64,000 nt of DNA from Jaltomata sinuosa. Lineage: Eukaryota > Streptophyta > Magnoliopsida > Solanales > Solanaceae. A program made the position numbers and the translations under genes. The notes beneath the pieces were generated by a model, which made no database searches, was not told where the DNA came from, and was given only the letters and a program-made list of their open reading frames with translations. Numbering within the stretch: position 1 is the first letter of the stretch; every line of letters starts with the position of its first letter. Location of the stretch: the NCBI GenBank assembly GCA_003996215.1, contig QJPP01000456.1:248001-312000 (forward strand), given 5' to 3'. This document shows positions 1 through 10,657 of the stretch, piece after piece.

Positions 1-153
1 ATATGTAGGCTGCTCAAAATCAGAGCTCGATCAAACCTCTCTTCTGTTTTTTCTATTTTTCTCTTTTGAATAAATAGTTCCGTCAAAAATCAATCACGTA
101 GTTCACTTCTTTGCCTGAAAACTCTCCATGTTTTCAAGCAAAGAGGGGCATTC
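1..153 (+). mobile_element. 3' end of a Tat/Ogre-like element with polypurine tract
   Basis: Seen: an imperfect inverted repeat at 109-122 and 130-143 (13 of 14 positions pair, 7-nt loop) runs into the purine tract AAAGAGGGGCA (140-150). The LTR begins three bases later. A purine tract just before the 3' LTR is the expected plus-strand primer of an LTR retrotransposon, and this arrangement is typical of Tat/Ogre Ty3-gypsy elements. The rest of the element lies left of the window, so coding content cannot be judged. Confidence 0.65.
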
Positions 154-2167
154 TGTGAACACCTAATTTTTGACCGAACCTAAAAGTTTTACACTTTTTA
201 GTAATTAAATATTTTCTTTAGTCTAAATTAAAAACTTGATTTTATCTTATTTTTAGTAAGTTTATTTTAAAAAATTTGAAAACTAAAAAAAATAGTGTCA
301 CAGTTTTATGATACGGTTGTGCTTGTTTGCTTAAAAAATGTGTTTTCTTTTAATATAGGTTTTAATAAATAAGCTAGTAATTTTAATATTTTCGTAGTTA
401 CATTTTTAGGACTAGTTATTTAATTTTTCTGTATTTTTATTTGTTCAAAATAATTAGCTAATATTTTTACCATTATATTTTATTTATATCTTTAATTTAA
501 AAAAGAGAACTAAAACTACCCTAACCACCCATTACCCCATTTCTCTCCCACTTTCCATACTCCCTTACAGCACGTACTCCCTCCATTCCCACTCCCTCAC
601 AACTGCACACATACCTTTACACAAATACACACCCACATAACATTATATATTAGACCACACACACAAACTGAGGGGGACAACACACACAGAGGCCAACGAG
701 AGAAAAGAAAAGGAAGGAGAGAGTAAGAAACAAAAAAAAGAGCAAGAGGGGAAGAACATAGAAAACAAGGAGAGAATAGAGAAAACAGACGAGAGAGACA
801 GAAAGAAGAAAAACAAGAAGAGAAACGGGGAGAGAACTAGAAAGAACAAAGTGAGTTTTGAGATTTGTTCGCGATTTCGAGTTCGTGGCTCTTGAAAGTT
901 AGCTACTATTTGTTAACTTTCGAAATCAATAGATTGTAGCGGCTTTTGTTGTGAATTATTTTTTGCCAAAGGTAACCGCCCTCAATCTTTCTTTGTATAA
1001 TTTAATTTAGCAATTATACGAGATTTGATTCCAATATACTTATTCTTGAGATTCAATATTGAAACACTTCTCTGAAGGTCCATCTTCTGTCTTAATTTTA
1101 TTTTCGTGAACATTGTTCGAATCGTAACATGATACAAGTCTAATTTGAGTTATTTTTATTTATTTTTCTTGTTACTGCGTGACTAAGTTATTGACTTGGA
1201 ATGCTTTATTTTTGTTTAATTTTCTGTTATATTCATTTAATCATGGGTTAATGTGGATCAGTTGAATGAGTTGTGATGTTGAACTAGTATAATTAAATTA
1301 AAGAAAATTCTTGACAAGATTTAAAGAGTTTAAGTTTTGGTTGAGTTTTAGTCACAGTCTTTTATATTTGAATCTGGGTATGTCATTCAAATTTAAGTTT
1401 TATTGGTTCTAATTCCAACTTTGAATTCACTGAGTATTGTTATGTATTTTATATACTCTTTTGAGATTAGATAATAAGAGGCCTTATCAATTACTAACGT
1501 AGAGGTAAAGTTAAAATTTTAATATAAGTGATAATTAATGATGAAGTCGGAAAGCACTGCTACCGACAATTTATTTTGATAAAATTAACTTACCATTTTT
1601 AAGCCGATCTATTCGGGGTGGATATCTAGACTTTAAGTACGCTAGATGCTTGTTTAGGTTCGAGAATATTAGTAACGATTCATAAATGCCTCAAAAAGTG
1701 TGAGATACAAATCAATAATTTGTGGCAAGATTGAAAAGCGTTGCTACCAGTACGCCACACATTAATAAAATAAGACAGTTTTGAACCAGTTTAAAATAAA
1801 TCAAAGAAGGCAAGGCATAAGTGATTTTCAGGATCATAAACATAATGTATTCAAAAGATTAATTCAAGCCAGATGTAAGTCAATAAAGCGATCGTGCTAG
1901 AACCACGGGACTCGAGGGGTGCCTCACACCTTCCCCTCGGTCAACAGAATTCCTTATTTGGATTTCTAGTTCGCAGACCACTATTAAAGAGTCAATTTTC
2001 CTTTTGATTGGAGATTCAATAAGGTGACTTAGGAACACCAAAATTCAATTTCAATTGACGACTCTGTAAATAAATAATCCCTTTTCAAAACGTCACTTTA
2101 ACTGGAAAAACTTTTTCCAAAATCACACCTTTTAGCGGGGTGTGAGTGAAAAAATAGGGGTGTGACA
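154..2167 (+). repeat. 3' LTR of a Tat/Ogre-like retrotransposon
   Basis: Starts TGTGAACACCTAATTTTTG right after the polypurine tract and ends GGGGTGTGACA, giving a TG...CA LTR of about 2.0 kb. It has a pyrimidine-rich then purine-rich stretch (about 530-850), a hairpin at 1912-1940, and a GACGACTCTG motif near 2057. The start aligns by eye with the Tat-type LTR at 47562. What follows 2167 is taken as flanking DNA. The 5' LTR and target duplication lie outside the window, so the 3' boundary rests on the TG...CA rule alone. Confidence 0.6.
1912..1940 (+). other. Hairpin in the Tat LTR
   Basis: CGAGGGG (1913-1919) pairs perfectly with CCCCTCG (1933-1939), extended by one T-G pair. The 13-nt loop starts TGC and ends CCTT. 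A hairpin with a different stem sequence but the same loop ends occurs at 56599-56633 in the other Tat LTR. Confidence 0.6.
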
Positions 2168-2205
2168 ATAAGTAAAATAAATTCACCTATTTTTTAAGAA
2201 AAAAA
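2168..2205. other. Flank of the Tat LTR, AT-rich
   Basis: Short AT-rich segment between the LTR end and the SINE tail. It would hold the right-hand target duplication of the Tat element, which cannot be checked without the left flank. Confidence 0.4.
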
Positions 2206-2330
2206 TAACAACAACAACATATATTCCTAAGAATGAAATCTGAAAAGAATAAAGTATATGCAGACCTTATTCTCTACCTCAGAGATGAAATAAAAAAGAT
2301 ATTTTTGATAAACCCTAAAAATAAACATTT
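2206..2330 (-). mobile_element. Degenerate SINE remnant (Solanaceae TS-type tail)
   Basis: Plus strand shows a (CAA)n run at 2206-2219, then GCAGACCTTATTCTCTACCT and a TTTTGATAAACCCT segment. Reversed, this is the body and (TTG)n tail of the tRNA-derived SINEs common in Solanaceae. The copy is heavily mutated and the 5' tRNA-like head with A and B boxes is not recognisable. No target duplication was found. Confidence 0.45.
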
Positions 2331-3787
2331 AAAAAAAGAATAATTTTTCAAAACTATTTTTCCATGAAAAAGATTTTCCTTCCTACCAAAAATACCCCTG
2401 GAGATGAGAGTGTGAAGGTAGACTTTCACTATGAATTAGCTTTATATGATTTAAATATTTAATTAACAGTCTCACAATATTCGCTCCTTTTTTTATGTGT
2501 GCCCTTTATTCAAAATAAAGTTGACATAAATATATATATTGTTACTGTTAAAATATTTACATTAAAAATAAAATATATCACGTATTATAATAGATTAAAA
2601 TAACTTAATTCTGACAGCGACTAAAACCACGACGAAGAGTGGGTGCATTTTCACCACACAATTTTGAGTATAAGACGTCATCTTTTTTTATTTTATTTTA
2701 AAATATAGACTTTTTTATGGGGTTGAAAATTCCGCTCAAGTTGCTTGCAATTTCTTCGTAAGACCAAACGCCACTCATCTGCAGAGAAATTGTTCATTAG
2801 AGGAGTAAGAACAGAAGTACAGGTTATGGAGTACGCAAAAAGAAACTATTATCAAACAGTTTGGGGAGTATCCTCAATTCGATCGAGTACTCATATCGGA
2901 TAGCTCTATTCATTAAAATTTAATAGATATAAAAAAATCACCTAATACTTTTTTTTCCTCTACTAAATTTAATTCCTAATCACCAATGATATATATCCCA
3001 ATTCATTATTTGGTTTCCATTTTCGTCTAACTAAATGCTACAACTGGCAAGAAAAATCTAGAATGGAATAATAATAAAAGGTCCAGCTGATTAGTGACTG
3101 GAATAAGACACCACTCAGGGACATCGTGTTAATGGCACGAAAACTACGTTCCACGCCACATCGATTGTGAGATTATCATGTCCATGTTACACCTTTGCCG
3201 CGTATGTAAAAGTTTATTCTAGAGGACAATAGGTTGCTTGTAACTTGAAATATTTAGGACCGTTTGATCACGAGAACTATTCACTTTTTCCCTAAATATT
3301 TTTTTATTTTATTTTTTGATCAACATTTAATTATAAAAATTTCAAATCCACTTAAAAATTGATATCAAATTCGAAAAACATCTTGCAATCTGTTTTCCAA
3401 TTGCATCTTTATTTTAGTAAAATCGACCACCATTGATCGGTTTATTCTTATATATTTTGATAAAACCCACTTCATGAGGTTGTTTTAAAAAAAAATAATA
3501 TACATATAATTATTTTTATATATATTATTATCTATTAACATAATAATAATATTAAATACATTGTGTTACGTACATATACAATTGTTGAGTAATTTAATTA
3601 AGAAAAAATTACAGATAATGACAAACATGTGCTATGTATTTACTATACATAGCTATAGTTTAAAAAAATTACGATAAGTAGTTAACCTTTGAGTTTACAT
3701 AGCAAATATGTAGTAAAAAGTAGTTCCCTTAATACCAGGCAACATTTTAGGAAAATATAACCCTACTCTATCTCTAAATCTATTTTC
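2331..3787. other. AT-rich intergenic DNA, nothing recognised
   Basis: No ORF, RNA gene or clear repeat. About 3600-3730 (ATTACAGATAATGACAAAC, then ACATAGCTATAG) resembles the end of dispersed Solanaceae DNA transposons that carry internal tandem repeats such as those just downstream. No matching inverted end was found near 5900, so the element is not delimited. Confidence 0.4.
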
Positions 3788-4500
3788 TCTCTGATTTACC
3801 TAAATCAACTGATTTTCTTCCATGTTGAAATCATGATTTCTACGTGATTTATCACCCAAAATTCTGAATTCCTCAAAATCAGGTAAACTTTCTGGATAAT
3901 TTTTGGTTTATATTCTTATAGTTTTGTTTTGTATTTTTTGTATTTCTTCTAGAGCAAATTCAAAGTTCACTACACTGTCTTCTCCAATTTCGTATCTGTT
4001 AGGGTTTTCAATTTTGAGTTTTTCAAATCTCTACCCAAATCAATTGATTTTTTTTCATTTTGAAATCACGATTTCTACTTGATTTCAACACCCAAAATAA
4101 TTTATTCTCCCAAGTCAGGTAATCCTTCTAGGTAGTTTTTGGTTTATATTCATATAGTTGTGTTTTATATTTTTTGTATTTGTTCTAGAGCAAATTTCAA
4201 GTTCAATAACTTCTCTTCTCCAATTTCATATATGTTAGATTTTCAATTTGAGTTCTCCAAATCTCTACCCAAATTCTGTTTTCTTCAATTTTATATATGT
4301 TAGGTTTTCGATTTTGAGTTCTCCAAATCTCTACCTAAATCAACTGACTTTCTTCTATTTTAAAATCACGTTTTCTACTTAATTCACCACCCAAAATAAT
4401 TTATCCCTCAAAGTTATGTAATTTTTCTCGGTAGTTTTTGATTTATTTTCTTATGGTTGTGTTTTATATTTTTTTATATTTATTCAATAATCTGTTTTCT
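3788..4500 (+). repeat. Diverged tandem repeat, about 235-300 bp, three copies
   Basis: Copies begin near 3795, 4030 and 4328. Each reads roughly: CTACC(T)AAATCAACTGATTT, AAATCA(C/T)GATTTCTAC, CACCCAAAATAATTTAT, then TTTTTGGTTTATATTC and GTGTTTTATATTTTTT. The copies differ by many substitutions and indels. No conserved reading frame is visible. Confidence 0.6.
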
Positions 4501-4775
4501 AAGATTTCATATCTGTTAGAATTTTGATTTAGATTTCTCCAATTTCGTCTCTGTTAGAATTTTCAAATGGGATATTACTGATACAAATCAGGCGATAGAT
4601 TTGTATCAGGGTTATAATTGTATTCTTTGTTATATAAATCATATTCGTTGATACAATTTGATATAATTATATTCATTGATACCAATTGTATCAGTATAAT
4701 TATATTCGTTGTGATACAAATCGTATTCGTTGATCCAATTTGATATGTATATGATCCACAGGAAGCTAACAAAAT

Positions 4776-5295
4776 AAAGAGTTTGTATTTTGAAGGTTGA
4801 GCAATGAATAAATACAAATGCATAACTTTGAAAAATTGAGTTTGATTGAATTTGTCAAATACAAATACAGACTGAAGAGTTTGTATTTTTTAAATTTTGC
4901 AATGGATAAATACATATAAGATGCAAAATACAAATACATAAGATGCAAAATGAAAAGTTTGTATTTTGAAAATTGAGCAATGAGTAAATACAAATACATA
5001 ACTTGAAAAATAGAATTTGACTGAATTTATCAAATACAAATACAGACTGAAAAGTTTGTATTTTTTAGATTCTGCAGTGGATAAATACAAATACATAAGA
5101 TGCAAAATACGAATACATAAGATGCAAAATGAAGAGTTTGTATTTTGAAGGTTGAACAATGAGTAAATACAAATGCATAATTTGAAAAATTGAATTTGAT
5201 TGAATTTGTAAAATACAAATACAAACTGAAAATTTTGTATTTTTAAGATTATGCAATGGATAAATACAAATGCATAAAATGCAAAATATAATTTT
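4776..5295 (+). repeat. About 178-bp tandem array, nearly three copies
   Basis: Units start near 4777, 4954 and 5132. Each has two related halves beginning GAGTTTGTATTTTGAA or AAGTTTGTATTTTTTA, followed by AATGAGTAAATACAAATGCA or GCAATGGATAAATACAAA. The unit is a duplicated half-unit that was duplicated again. Overlapping minus-strand frames here only read the array. Confidence 0.75.
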
Positions 5296-5310
5296 ATTAT
5301 TTGTATCACA

Positions 5311-5605
5311 AATTGACAGAGAGAAATTGTGATAATAAGAAACAAAAATTATTCAATTCAGATCTACGTAAAAGATATTTATAAAATTCAAATTTAATAA
5401 ATTTATTTGATTGATACATACATAACGTGATGAAGAAGAATTGTGATATTCACAAATTAATAACCCAGAAATTCAACCATACACAAATTGAAAGAGCGAA
5501 ATTGCGATAATCAGAAACTTCAGATCTACGTAGAAGATATTAATACAATTCAAATCTAACAAATTCATTTCGTTGATACATAAACAATCTGATGAAAAAG
5601 AATTG
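5311..5605 (+). repeat. About 175-bp direct duplication
   Basis: Segments at about 5311-5430 and 5486-5605 share AAATTG(T/C)GATAAT, CAGATCTACGTA(A/G)AAGATAT and AT(T/A)CATAAC..TGATGA(A/G)GAAGAATTG. Together with the arrays at 3788 and 4776 this marks one repeat-rich island of unknown type. Confidence 0.6.
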
Positions 5606-6139
5606 CGTAATTTAGTTAGTATGATAATGGAGGAATAGAAGCTCAATTCTGATCGTATATTGAAATTGTGTCAGTTCTTCGCTTGAAATTTTAATTTTTC
5701 GCCATTGATGTTTCAATGATGAGCTTTGAGACTACTTTCCCGTTATTGAATATTCCCTCAATTATTCAAGAGAGATTTCTGCCGATTTTTCTTTTTAAAA
5801 TTAGAATAGACGCGTGATTTACTCTCATTAGTTCTTTCGTATTTGTATTTTTTTTAATCTTAGACGCCAAAAATATAAAAAATACAAATGAGTAGCAACA
5901 CTTAAGCCACACTTGAGGTAACTTTAGATTCTACAATGTATTCCACTGACATCTATTAGTCTAAAAACCTGAGTGCACTGGTGTATTTACCACTTTTTCC
6001 TCCAAGCCAGAATGGAATCATTCCGGCATTTGTCCATTCCATCTCTGCTAGTCTGCAAAACAGTTGCATCAAACTTTCAACCTCACAGTTTGAAAGTATC
6101 TCACTAACACAATGCTCCAGTTTACTTTTCTCTAAACTG
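5606..6139. other. Unassigned DNA
   Basis: AT-rich stretch up to about 5900, then more balanced composition. The reverse frame continuing from the LINE fragment stays partly open (about 5985-6139) but I could not match it to a domain. Confidence 0.35.
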
Positions 6140-6384
6140 TGCTATCAGATGCATCAGAATATACAGATAGTATATAGACCTGGATATATATCTTTTTACA
6201 GGGAATGTCCAATCCATGATCCATCATTTTATTTTTGCTCATCACCAAATTTGAATCGAGTATAACTCTTGAATTTTGGCCAGAAATCCATGTTATGTTT
6301 CCATAAACCTCATCCTTGTGTCTGTAGACCCTCTTTTGCTTCAATTTTCCATTCATATTTAGCATTTACAATACTTTTCCACAC
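6140..6384 (-). pseudogene. Fragment of LINE ORF2, region before the zinc-binding C-terminus
   Basis: Read on the minus strand from 6384, one frame gives VWKSIVNAKY, then GLWKHNMDFWPKFKSY, FKFGDEQK, SWIGHSL and YPGLYTI, broken by at least three stop codons. In plant L1-type LINEs the segment between the reverse transcriptase and the zf-RVT domain has the order LW..I, WP.F...F.VGDG, W.G...L, FP.LY. The match rests on this spacing and the conserved W, G and P residues, by eye. No poly(A) tail or ends were found. It is a small, old relic. Confidence 0.45.
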
Positions 6385-6524
6385 TGTGAGAGTATCTCCA
6401 CAACCACTTAAATAACATGCAAAAATGTTCGTAACCCATTTGGTCCCACATAATTACTACTCTGGCTTACTCCGTTACTGTCCTCTCCTAATTGGAACAA
6501 GCGAACTACATGCATAACCATCAC
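6385..6524. other. Flank of the chromovirus 5' LTR
   Basis: Short segment with no recognisable gene. The five bases before the LTR (ATCAC, 6520-6524) would be one target duplication, but the 3' LTR end is missing, so it cannot be tested. Confidence 0.3.
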
Positions 6525-6884
6525 AGTAGAAGCAACCGGGTCCGTCGTTACGGGTAATCCATTCGTGCCAAGTTTTAGGGTTAGAAAACTCTGGGTTTGG
6601 GAGTTTGAAATTCTGGGCTAGGCTCACCTCGGTCGGATTTGGAGAGAGGTATAGTCTAGGGAAATCCGGGTAAGGATTGGGTGAGATGTCTTGATTTGAG
6701 CTAGTTTTCCATGTAGCCAAGACATAAAGGAGTCCGGGGGACTTTTAGGAATCAAATTTGGGCAAGTAGAACTCTCGTAATCGAGGTTTACATGAATGGG
6801 TTGTTTCGGATCGTCAGGGGAAGCAAGTGTGTTGTAAAATGGACCAATTTTGGAGAATTTCTGACATTTTGTCCGTGACGAGCG

Positions 6885-7028
6885 CCACAGCTCCGCCATA
6901 GCGACCTCCACTATAGCAGAAGAAAATTCCGCTATAGCGAAAGTCAAGGCAGTCAACCTCTGCTATAGCGTGACTCCACTACGGCGGTACCGCTATAGCG
7001 GAAGCCGACCGCTATAGCGGAGCGCGAT
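6885..7028. repeat. Cluster of CTATAG-centred palindromes
   Basis: Repeated GCTATAGCG cores, including two exact copies of the 12-bp palindrome CCGCTATAGCGG near 6990-7020. Diverged copies recur in the 3' LTR (13140-13290) and in the LARD LTRs and internal domain. The repeated symmetric core suggests a binding site or a hairpin-forming element, but the function is unknown. Confidence 0.7.
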
Positions 7029-7767
7029 GGGATTTAATGCAGAAACTTCTCCAAAATAGTTCAGTTTTCTGCAAGTTGTTTGGGAAAAAGAACTAGGGCG
7101 ATTTAAGGCGTTTCTCCCTCATTCTTCATCGCTTTTCTTCCCTAAGGTAAGACTTTTACTCCCCGAACTCTGTATTACTTTTCTTATGCGATAGAATTGC
7201 TAGGGGTGGACTTGGAGAGAGGTGTGGAATGACTTAATGATGATAGAATCCGGGGAAAAGGGGGGATTCTAGGGGTGGAAGTTCTTGGGTATTGTTAAAT
7301 TTACTGTTTTATGATCATGTGACCTTAATTTTCTAATTTTATCCATAAAAAATGGTAGAACTAGGTGAATTAACGGTGGAAAAACCCGGGAAGAGGATGG
7401 AATGATCATGGGTGGCCTGGGATTTAGGATTTTGCGTAATCTGGGTTAATTATAGGCCATAAGGATTAATTCTTGGTTATTGTGTATTGTTTTAGACCAA
7501 GAACCGGCAAGAACTTCGGGAAATGGGAAAGCTCCGGTTGAGTAGAGCTTGGATCATTTCGAGGTAGGTGATGGTTTGATTCCTGTATGCTTTGTGTGTT
7601 TTGTGTACTCTTATCTAATTAACTGTATGAGATACATTGCTTAGGGGATGATTAGGAATGTCTAATAGTCCTGTTATCAGTCTGGTAAATTGAACTATGC
7701 ATTTTGCTTGTTGGTTTTACAAGTTGATTGTTCATTGTTGTGACTATGGATTGTTGACATTCGATTG

Positions 7768-7912
7768 GCTCGGGTACCATGCATGGTATGAAAATATACT
7801 AACGGTTGGCTCGGGTAGTACGCCTGGTACAAATATACTAACGGTTGACTCGGGTACCATGCCTGGTACGGGAATACTAACGATTGGCTCGGGTACCACG
7901 CCTGGTACAGGT
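7768..7912 (+). repeat. About 39-bp minisatellite in the chromovirus LTR
   Basis: Four units of the form TTGGCTCGGGTACCAYGCCTGGTAC plus an ATACTAACG-type linker. The same unit occurs reversed in the three LARD LTRs and forward at 43363-43515, tying these families together. Confidence 0.8.
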
Positions 7913-8124
7913 TTGCTTTATTGCATTATTGTATTGATATTGTTGCATTGTGTTGCTTGTTATTGGTTCCATGAGTGGACCGGGTTGTGTTATTGAGTTG
8001 TGATATCTTCTTGTAGTCCTTGAAGGGCTGAGAATCTTGTTTATTTGGTTGATTTGGTCTCGGTGTAGACCGATATGAATGGTTAACACTTAGGTGTCGT
8101 TAGAAGGGATCCCAGGGTGGGCTT

Positions 8125-8127
<3 letters not shown>

Positions 8128-8157
<30 letters not shown>
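8128..8157. repeat. (TA)n microsatellite
   Basis: About 14-15 uninterrupted TA dinucleotides inside the chromovirus 5' LTR. Confidence 0.9.
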
Positions 8158-8159
<2 letters not shown>

Positions 8160-8780
8160 AAGAGGTGGTTGTTTACATTATTTTCGTATAAAAAAGGGAT
8201 GGCCTATAGGGTCAAGTTAAGGGGAGACTTACAGTCTAGGATTATCTGTGGACTGGATTATGTGTCTTTCTGTACCTTTACTTAATTTGTTATACTATTC
8301 ACATAATGTTTATCTGGAAACTGGCTGATGATCCTACCAGTACACGGTGGTTGTGTTCTGATACTGCACTTGCTTGTTTTTTTATGAGTACAAGAAATCT
8401 TCTGGCGGTTGACGAACGACCTCACTTGTAGGTCTGACTGTTCAAGATATCAAGGGTGAGTTATTCGACCAAGCTGCCTTAGTGTCTATCTACTGAGTTG
8501 TAGCCCACTTATTTCGGGCTTAGACTATTTCATTATCGTTTTTGAGGTTGCATCCCCGCACTCTAGATTTGGTAACATTTTGGTACGATGACTTTCAGAT
8601 TCTAGGGGGGATTTCCGCAGTTTTATTTCAATGAAATTTCATTTGCTTATTTGAATTGCTAGTTTATTTCCTGTTTGCTGGTTTTAGGCTGTTAGTCTAG
8701 GCTAAGGGTTGAACTCTACTAGTTCGCTCATTTGGGGGTTGGGTGGGTGCCACTCACGACGTTCTGGGTCGTGACAAAGA

Positions 8781-8793
8781 TGGTATCAGAGCC
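8781..8793 (+). other. Primer binding site, initiator-Met tRNA type
   Basis: TGGTATCAGAGCC lies four bases after the LTR end. This is the usual complement of the initiator methionine tRNA 3' end used by many plant Ty3/gypsy and Ty1/copia elements. It fixes element polarity as plus strand. Confidence 0.9.
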
Positions 8794-8995
8794 CTAGGTT
8801 TGTTGATCTCGTCGTACCAAAATAAGTCTAGTATAGTCTTGCGGAATGGTGCAGAGATGTCCGTACTTTTCTTCGAGAGGCTATGGGACTTTAGGAAAAA
8901 CCATCTCTTCTTTCTTCCTTCATGCTATAACTTGATTTCAATTGGTATCTGGTGATACAAATTGGTATCTAACTTTGTTCACTCTTCTGTCCACA
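8794..8995 (+). other. Untranslated leader of the chromovirus
   Basis: Holds two CAATTGGTATCT / AAATTGGTATCT repeats near 8938-8972. The LARD leaders (minus strand near 19870-19910 and 25705-25735) carry the same doublet, which indicates common descent. Confidence 0.6.
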
Positions 8996-10240
8996 ATGGT
9001 TAATACAAGGAACAATGGAGCGATACTAGTGGTCCCAGCAGCGGGCTCGGCGGTTTGTGGCAGAGGTAGAGGAAGGGAAAGAGGGTGAGGAAGAGCCACA
9101 CCCGCCAGGGGTGGGGCTCAAGCTGCTGCTGAAGCGCGTGAGGCAACTCTTCCCCCACCTCGGGATCAGGTGGTCGAGGATGTGGAAGTTATGGTACAGT
9201 ATGATGGGGCGCAGGCGGAGGCGGAGGCGTCATCGGCTGGGAGTGCAGGCCTTCCTCCTATGACACCAGAAGCCTTTCAGCAGGCTTGGAACATCTTGAG
9301 TGGGTTGGTTGGTGATGGAGCCATACCCGCGGGCATTGCAAATCAGGTTTTGGACACTCAGCCAGCAGTTACTATGGCGCCTAGGATTGATGCAGCTTCA
9401 GGCACGAATGATTCCTTCAGGCCAATGCTAGTCCCAGTGAAGACAGGAAATGAACACGAGATGCTGACCAAGTTTCTCAAGCCTAAACCTCCTACGTTTC
9501 AGGGTACTGATAGAGAAGATGCTTATGAGTTCATACTTGATATGGTTGATTTTGATATTATCTTGGGCATGACCTGGTTATCCCCTCATCATGCTGTGTT
9601 AAATTGTAACACCAAGACTGTGGCTCTAGAGATTCCAAGTAAGGATAGGCTAGAGTGGAAAGGTGTGTACATGCCTAAGCCAGTTAAGATCATATCATTT
9701 GTTTGGGCTAGGAAGCTAGTGGGAAGGGGGTGTCTAGCCTTCTTGGCTCATCTCCAGGATGATAGTGTGGAGTCCCCATCTATTGAGTCAGTTCCAGTTG
9801 TTTCTGAGTTTCGAGTGGTGTTTCCAGCGGATTTGCCTGGTATGTTTTCGGACAGGGATATAGACTTTTGTATTGATTTGGATCCAGACACTCGTCCCAT
9901 TTCCATTCCTCTGTATCGTATGACTGCGACAGAGTTAATGGAACTTAAGACTCAGCTAGAGGAACTCCTAGATAAAGGATTTATCCGTCCCAGTGCTTCG
10001 CCTTGGGGTGCTTTGATCTTATTTGTAAAGAAAAAGGGTGGTAGTATGCGGATGTGCATAGATTATAGGCAGTTGAACAAGGTTACCATCCGTAATAAGT
10101 ACCCGCTACCCCGTATTGATGATCTGTTTGACCAGCTCCAGGGTGCATCGGTGTTCTCGAAAATTGACTTGAGGTCGGGGTATCACCAGTTGAAGATTAG
10201 GCAGGAGGACATTCTTAAGACTGCTTTTCAGACTCGGTAA
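8996..10240 (+). pseudogene. gag-protease-RT start of the chromovirus, internally deleted
   Basis: Translation would begin MVNTRNNG at 8996 (typical gag start), but this frame stops after about 30 codons. A 356-codon frame then runs from 9170. Its residues 1-124 are gag N-terminal region ending FQGTDREDAYEFILD. At about 9542 it jumps in frame into the end of the protease (FDIILGMTWL, residues 128-137). Reverse transcriptase follows from about residue 210, with SPWGALILFVKKKGG, DYRQLNK (298-304) and DLRSGYHQ (333-340). The gag C-terminal half, the CCHC knuckle and the protease active site (D[ST]G) are missing. The frame ends at 10240 by a one-base shift inside the palm domain. Clade call (Tekay/Del) is from the RT/protease style and the downstream chromodomain. 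Confidence 0.8.
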
Positions 10241-10657
10241 TGGGAATTACGAGTTCTTAGTGATGTCGTTTGGGTTGGCCAATGTGCCAGCAACATTCAT
10301 GAGTTTGATGAATGAGGTATTTAAGTCATATCAGTATTCCTTCATTATTGTGTTTATCGATGACATTTTGATCTACTCCAAGAGTAGGGAGGAGCATGCT
10401 AATCACCTTCGTATTGTGTTGGACATATTGAGACGTTAAAAACTTTATGCGAAGTTCTTCAAGTGTGAATTTTGGTTGACTTCAGTCACTTTCTTGGGGC
10501 ATGTAGTGTCAGAACAAGAGGTAATGGTGGATCCCCAGAAGATTGAGACAATCAAGAGTTGGGTCCGACCTAACTTTGTGACAAAGGTGAGGAGTTTGTT
10601 GGGCTCGCAAGGTACTACTGGAGGTTTGTTTAGGATTTTGCATCTATTTCTACTCAC
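10241..10657 (+). pseudogene. Rest of reverse transcriptase, chromovirus
   Basis: After the frameshift the RT continues as YGNYEFLVMSFGL and carries the catalytic box FIDDILIYSK at about 10350-10378 (two Asp kept). TAA at 10437-10439 interrupts it, then thumb/connection sequence follows (YAKFFKCEF, VTFLGHVVS). Near 10600 another frameshift garbles the SFLGLAGYYR-like motif. This part cannot be translated as one product. Confidence 0.8.

Larger units (their letters stand above)
6525..8776 (+). repeat. 5' LTR of a Tekay/Del-type chromovirus
   Basis: The start is set by alignment to the 3' copy at 12784, since this copy has lost the TG. The end GGGTCGTGACA is followed by a primer site at 8781. 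The first 0.9 kb matches 12784-13695 at roughly 92-93 percent in a 100-base sample. The LTR contains CCGCTATAGCGG palindromes (6885-7028), a run of about 39-bp minisatellite units (7768-7912) and a (TA)n microsatellite (8128-8157). No protein is encoded. Confidence 0.8.

Noticed and set aside
643..849. Minus-strand frame of 68 codons rich in Phe, Ser and Leu
   Set aside because: It is the complement of a purine-rich GAGA/AAAG stretch inside the Tat LTR. Low complexity explains it.
4575..5345. Several overlapping minus-strand frames with Tyr/Leu/Ile/Cys-rich products
   Set aside because: They read the 178-bp AT-rich array in three registers. Repetition, not coding constraint, keeps them open.
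8781..8793. Sequence resembling a tRNA 3' end
   Set aside because: It is an initiator-Met primer binding site directly after an LTR. No tRNA cloverleaf surrounds it. The same applies at 20074, 25902, 35128 and 46525.
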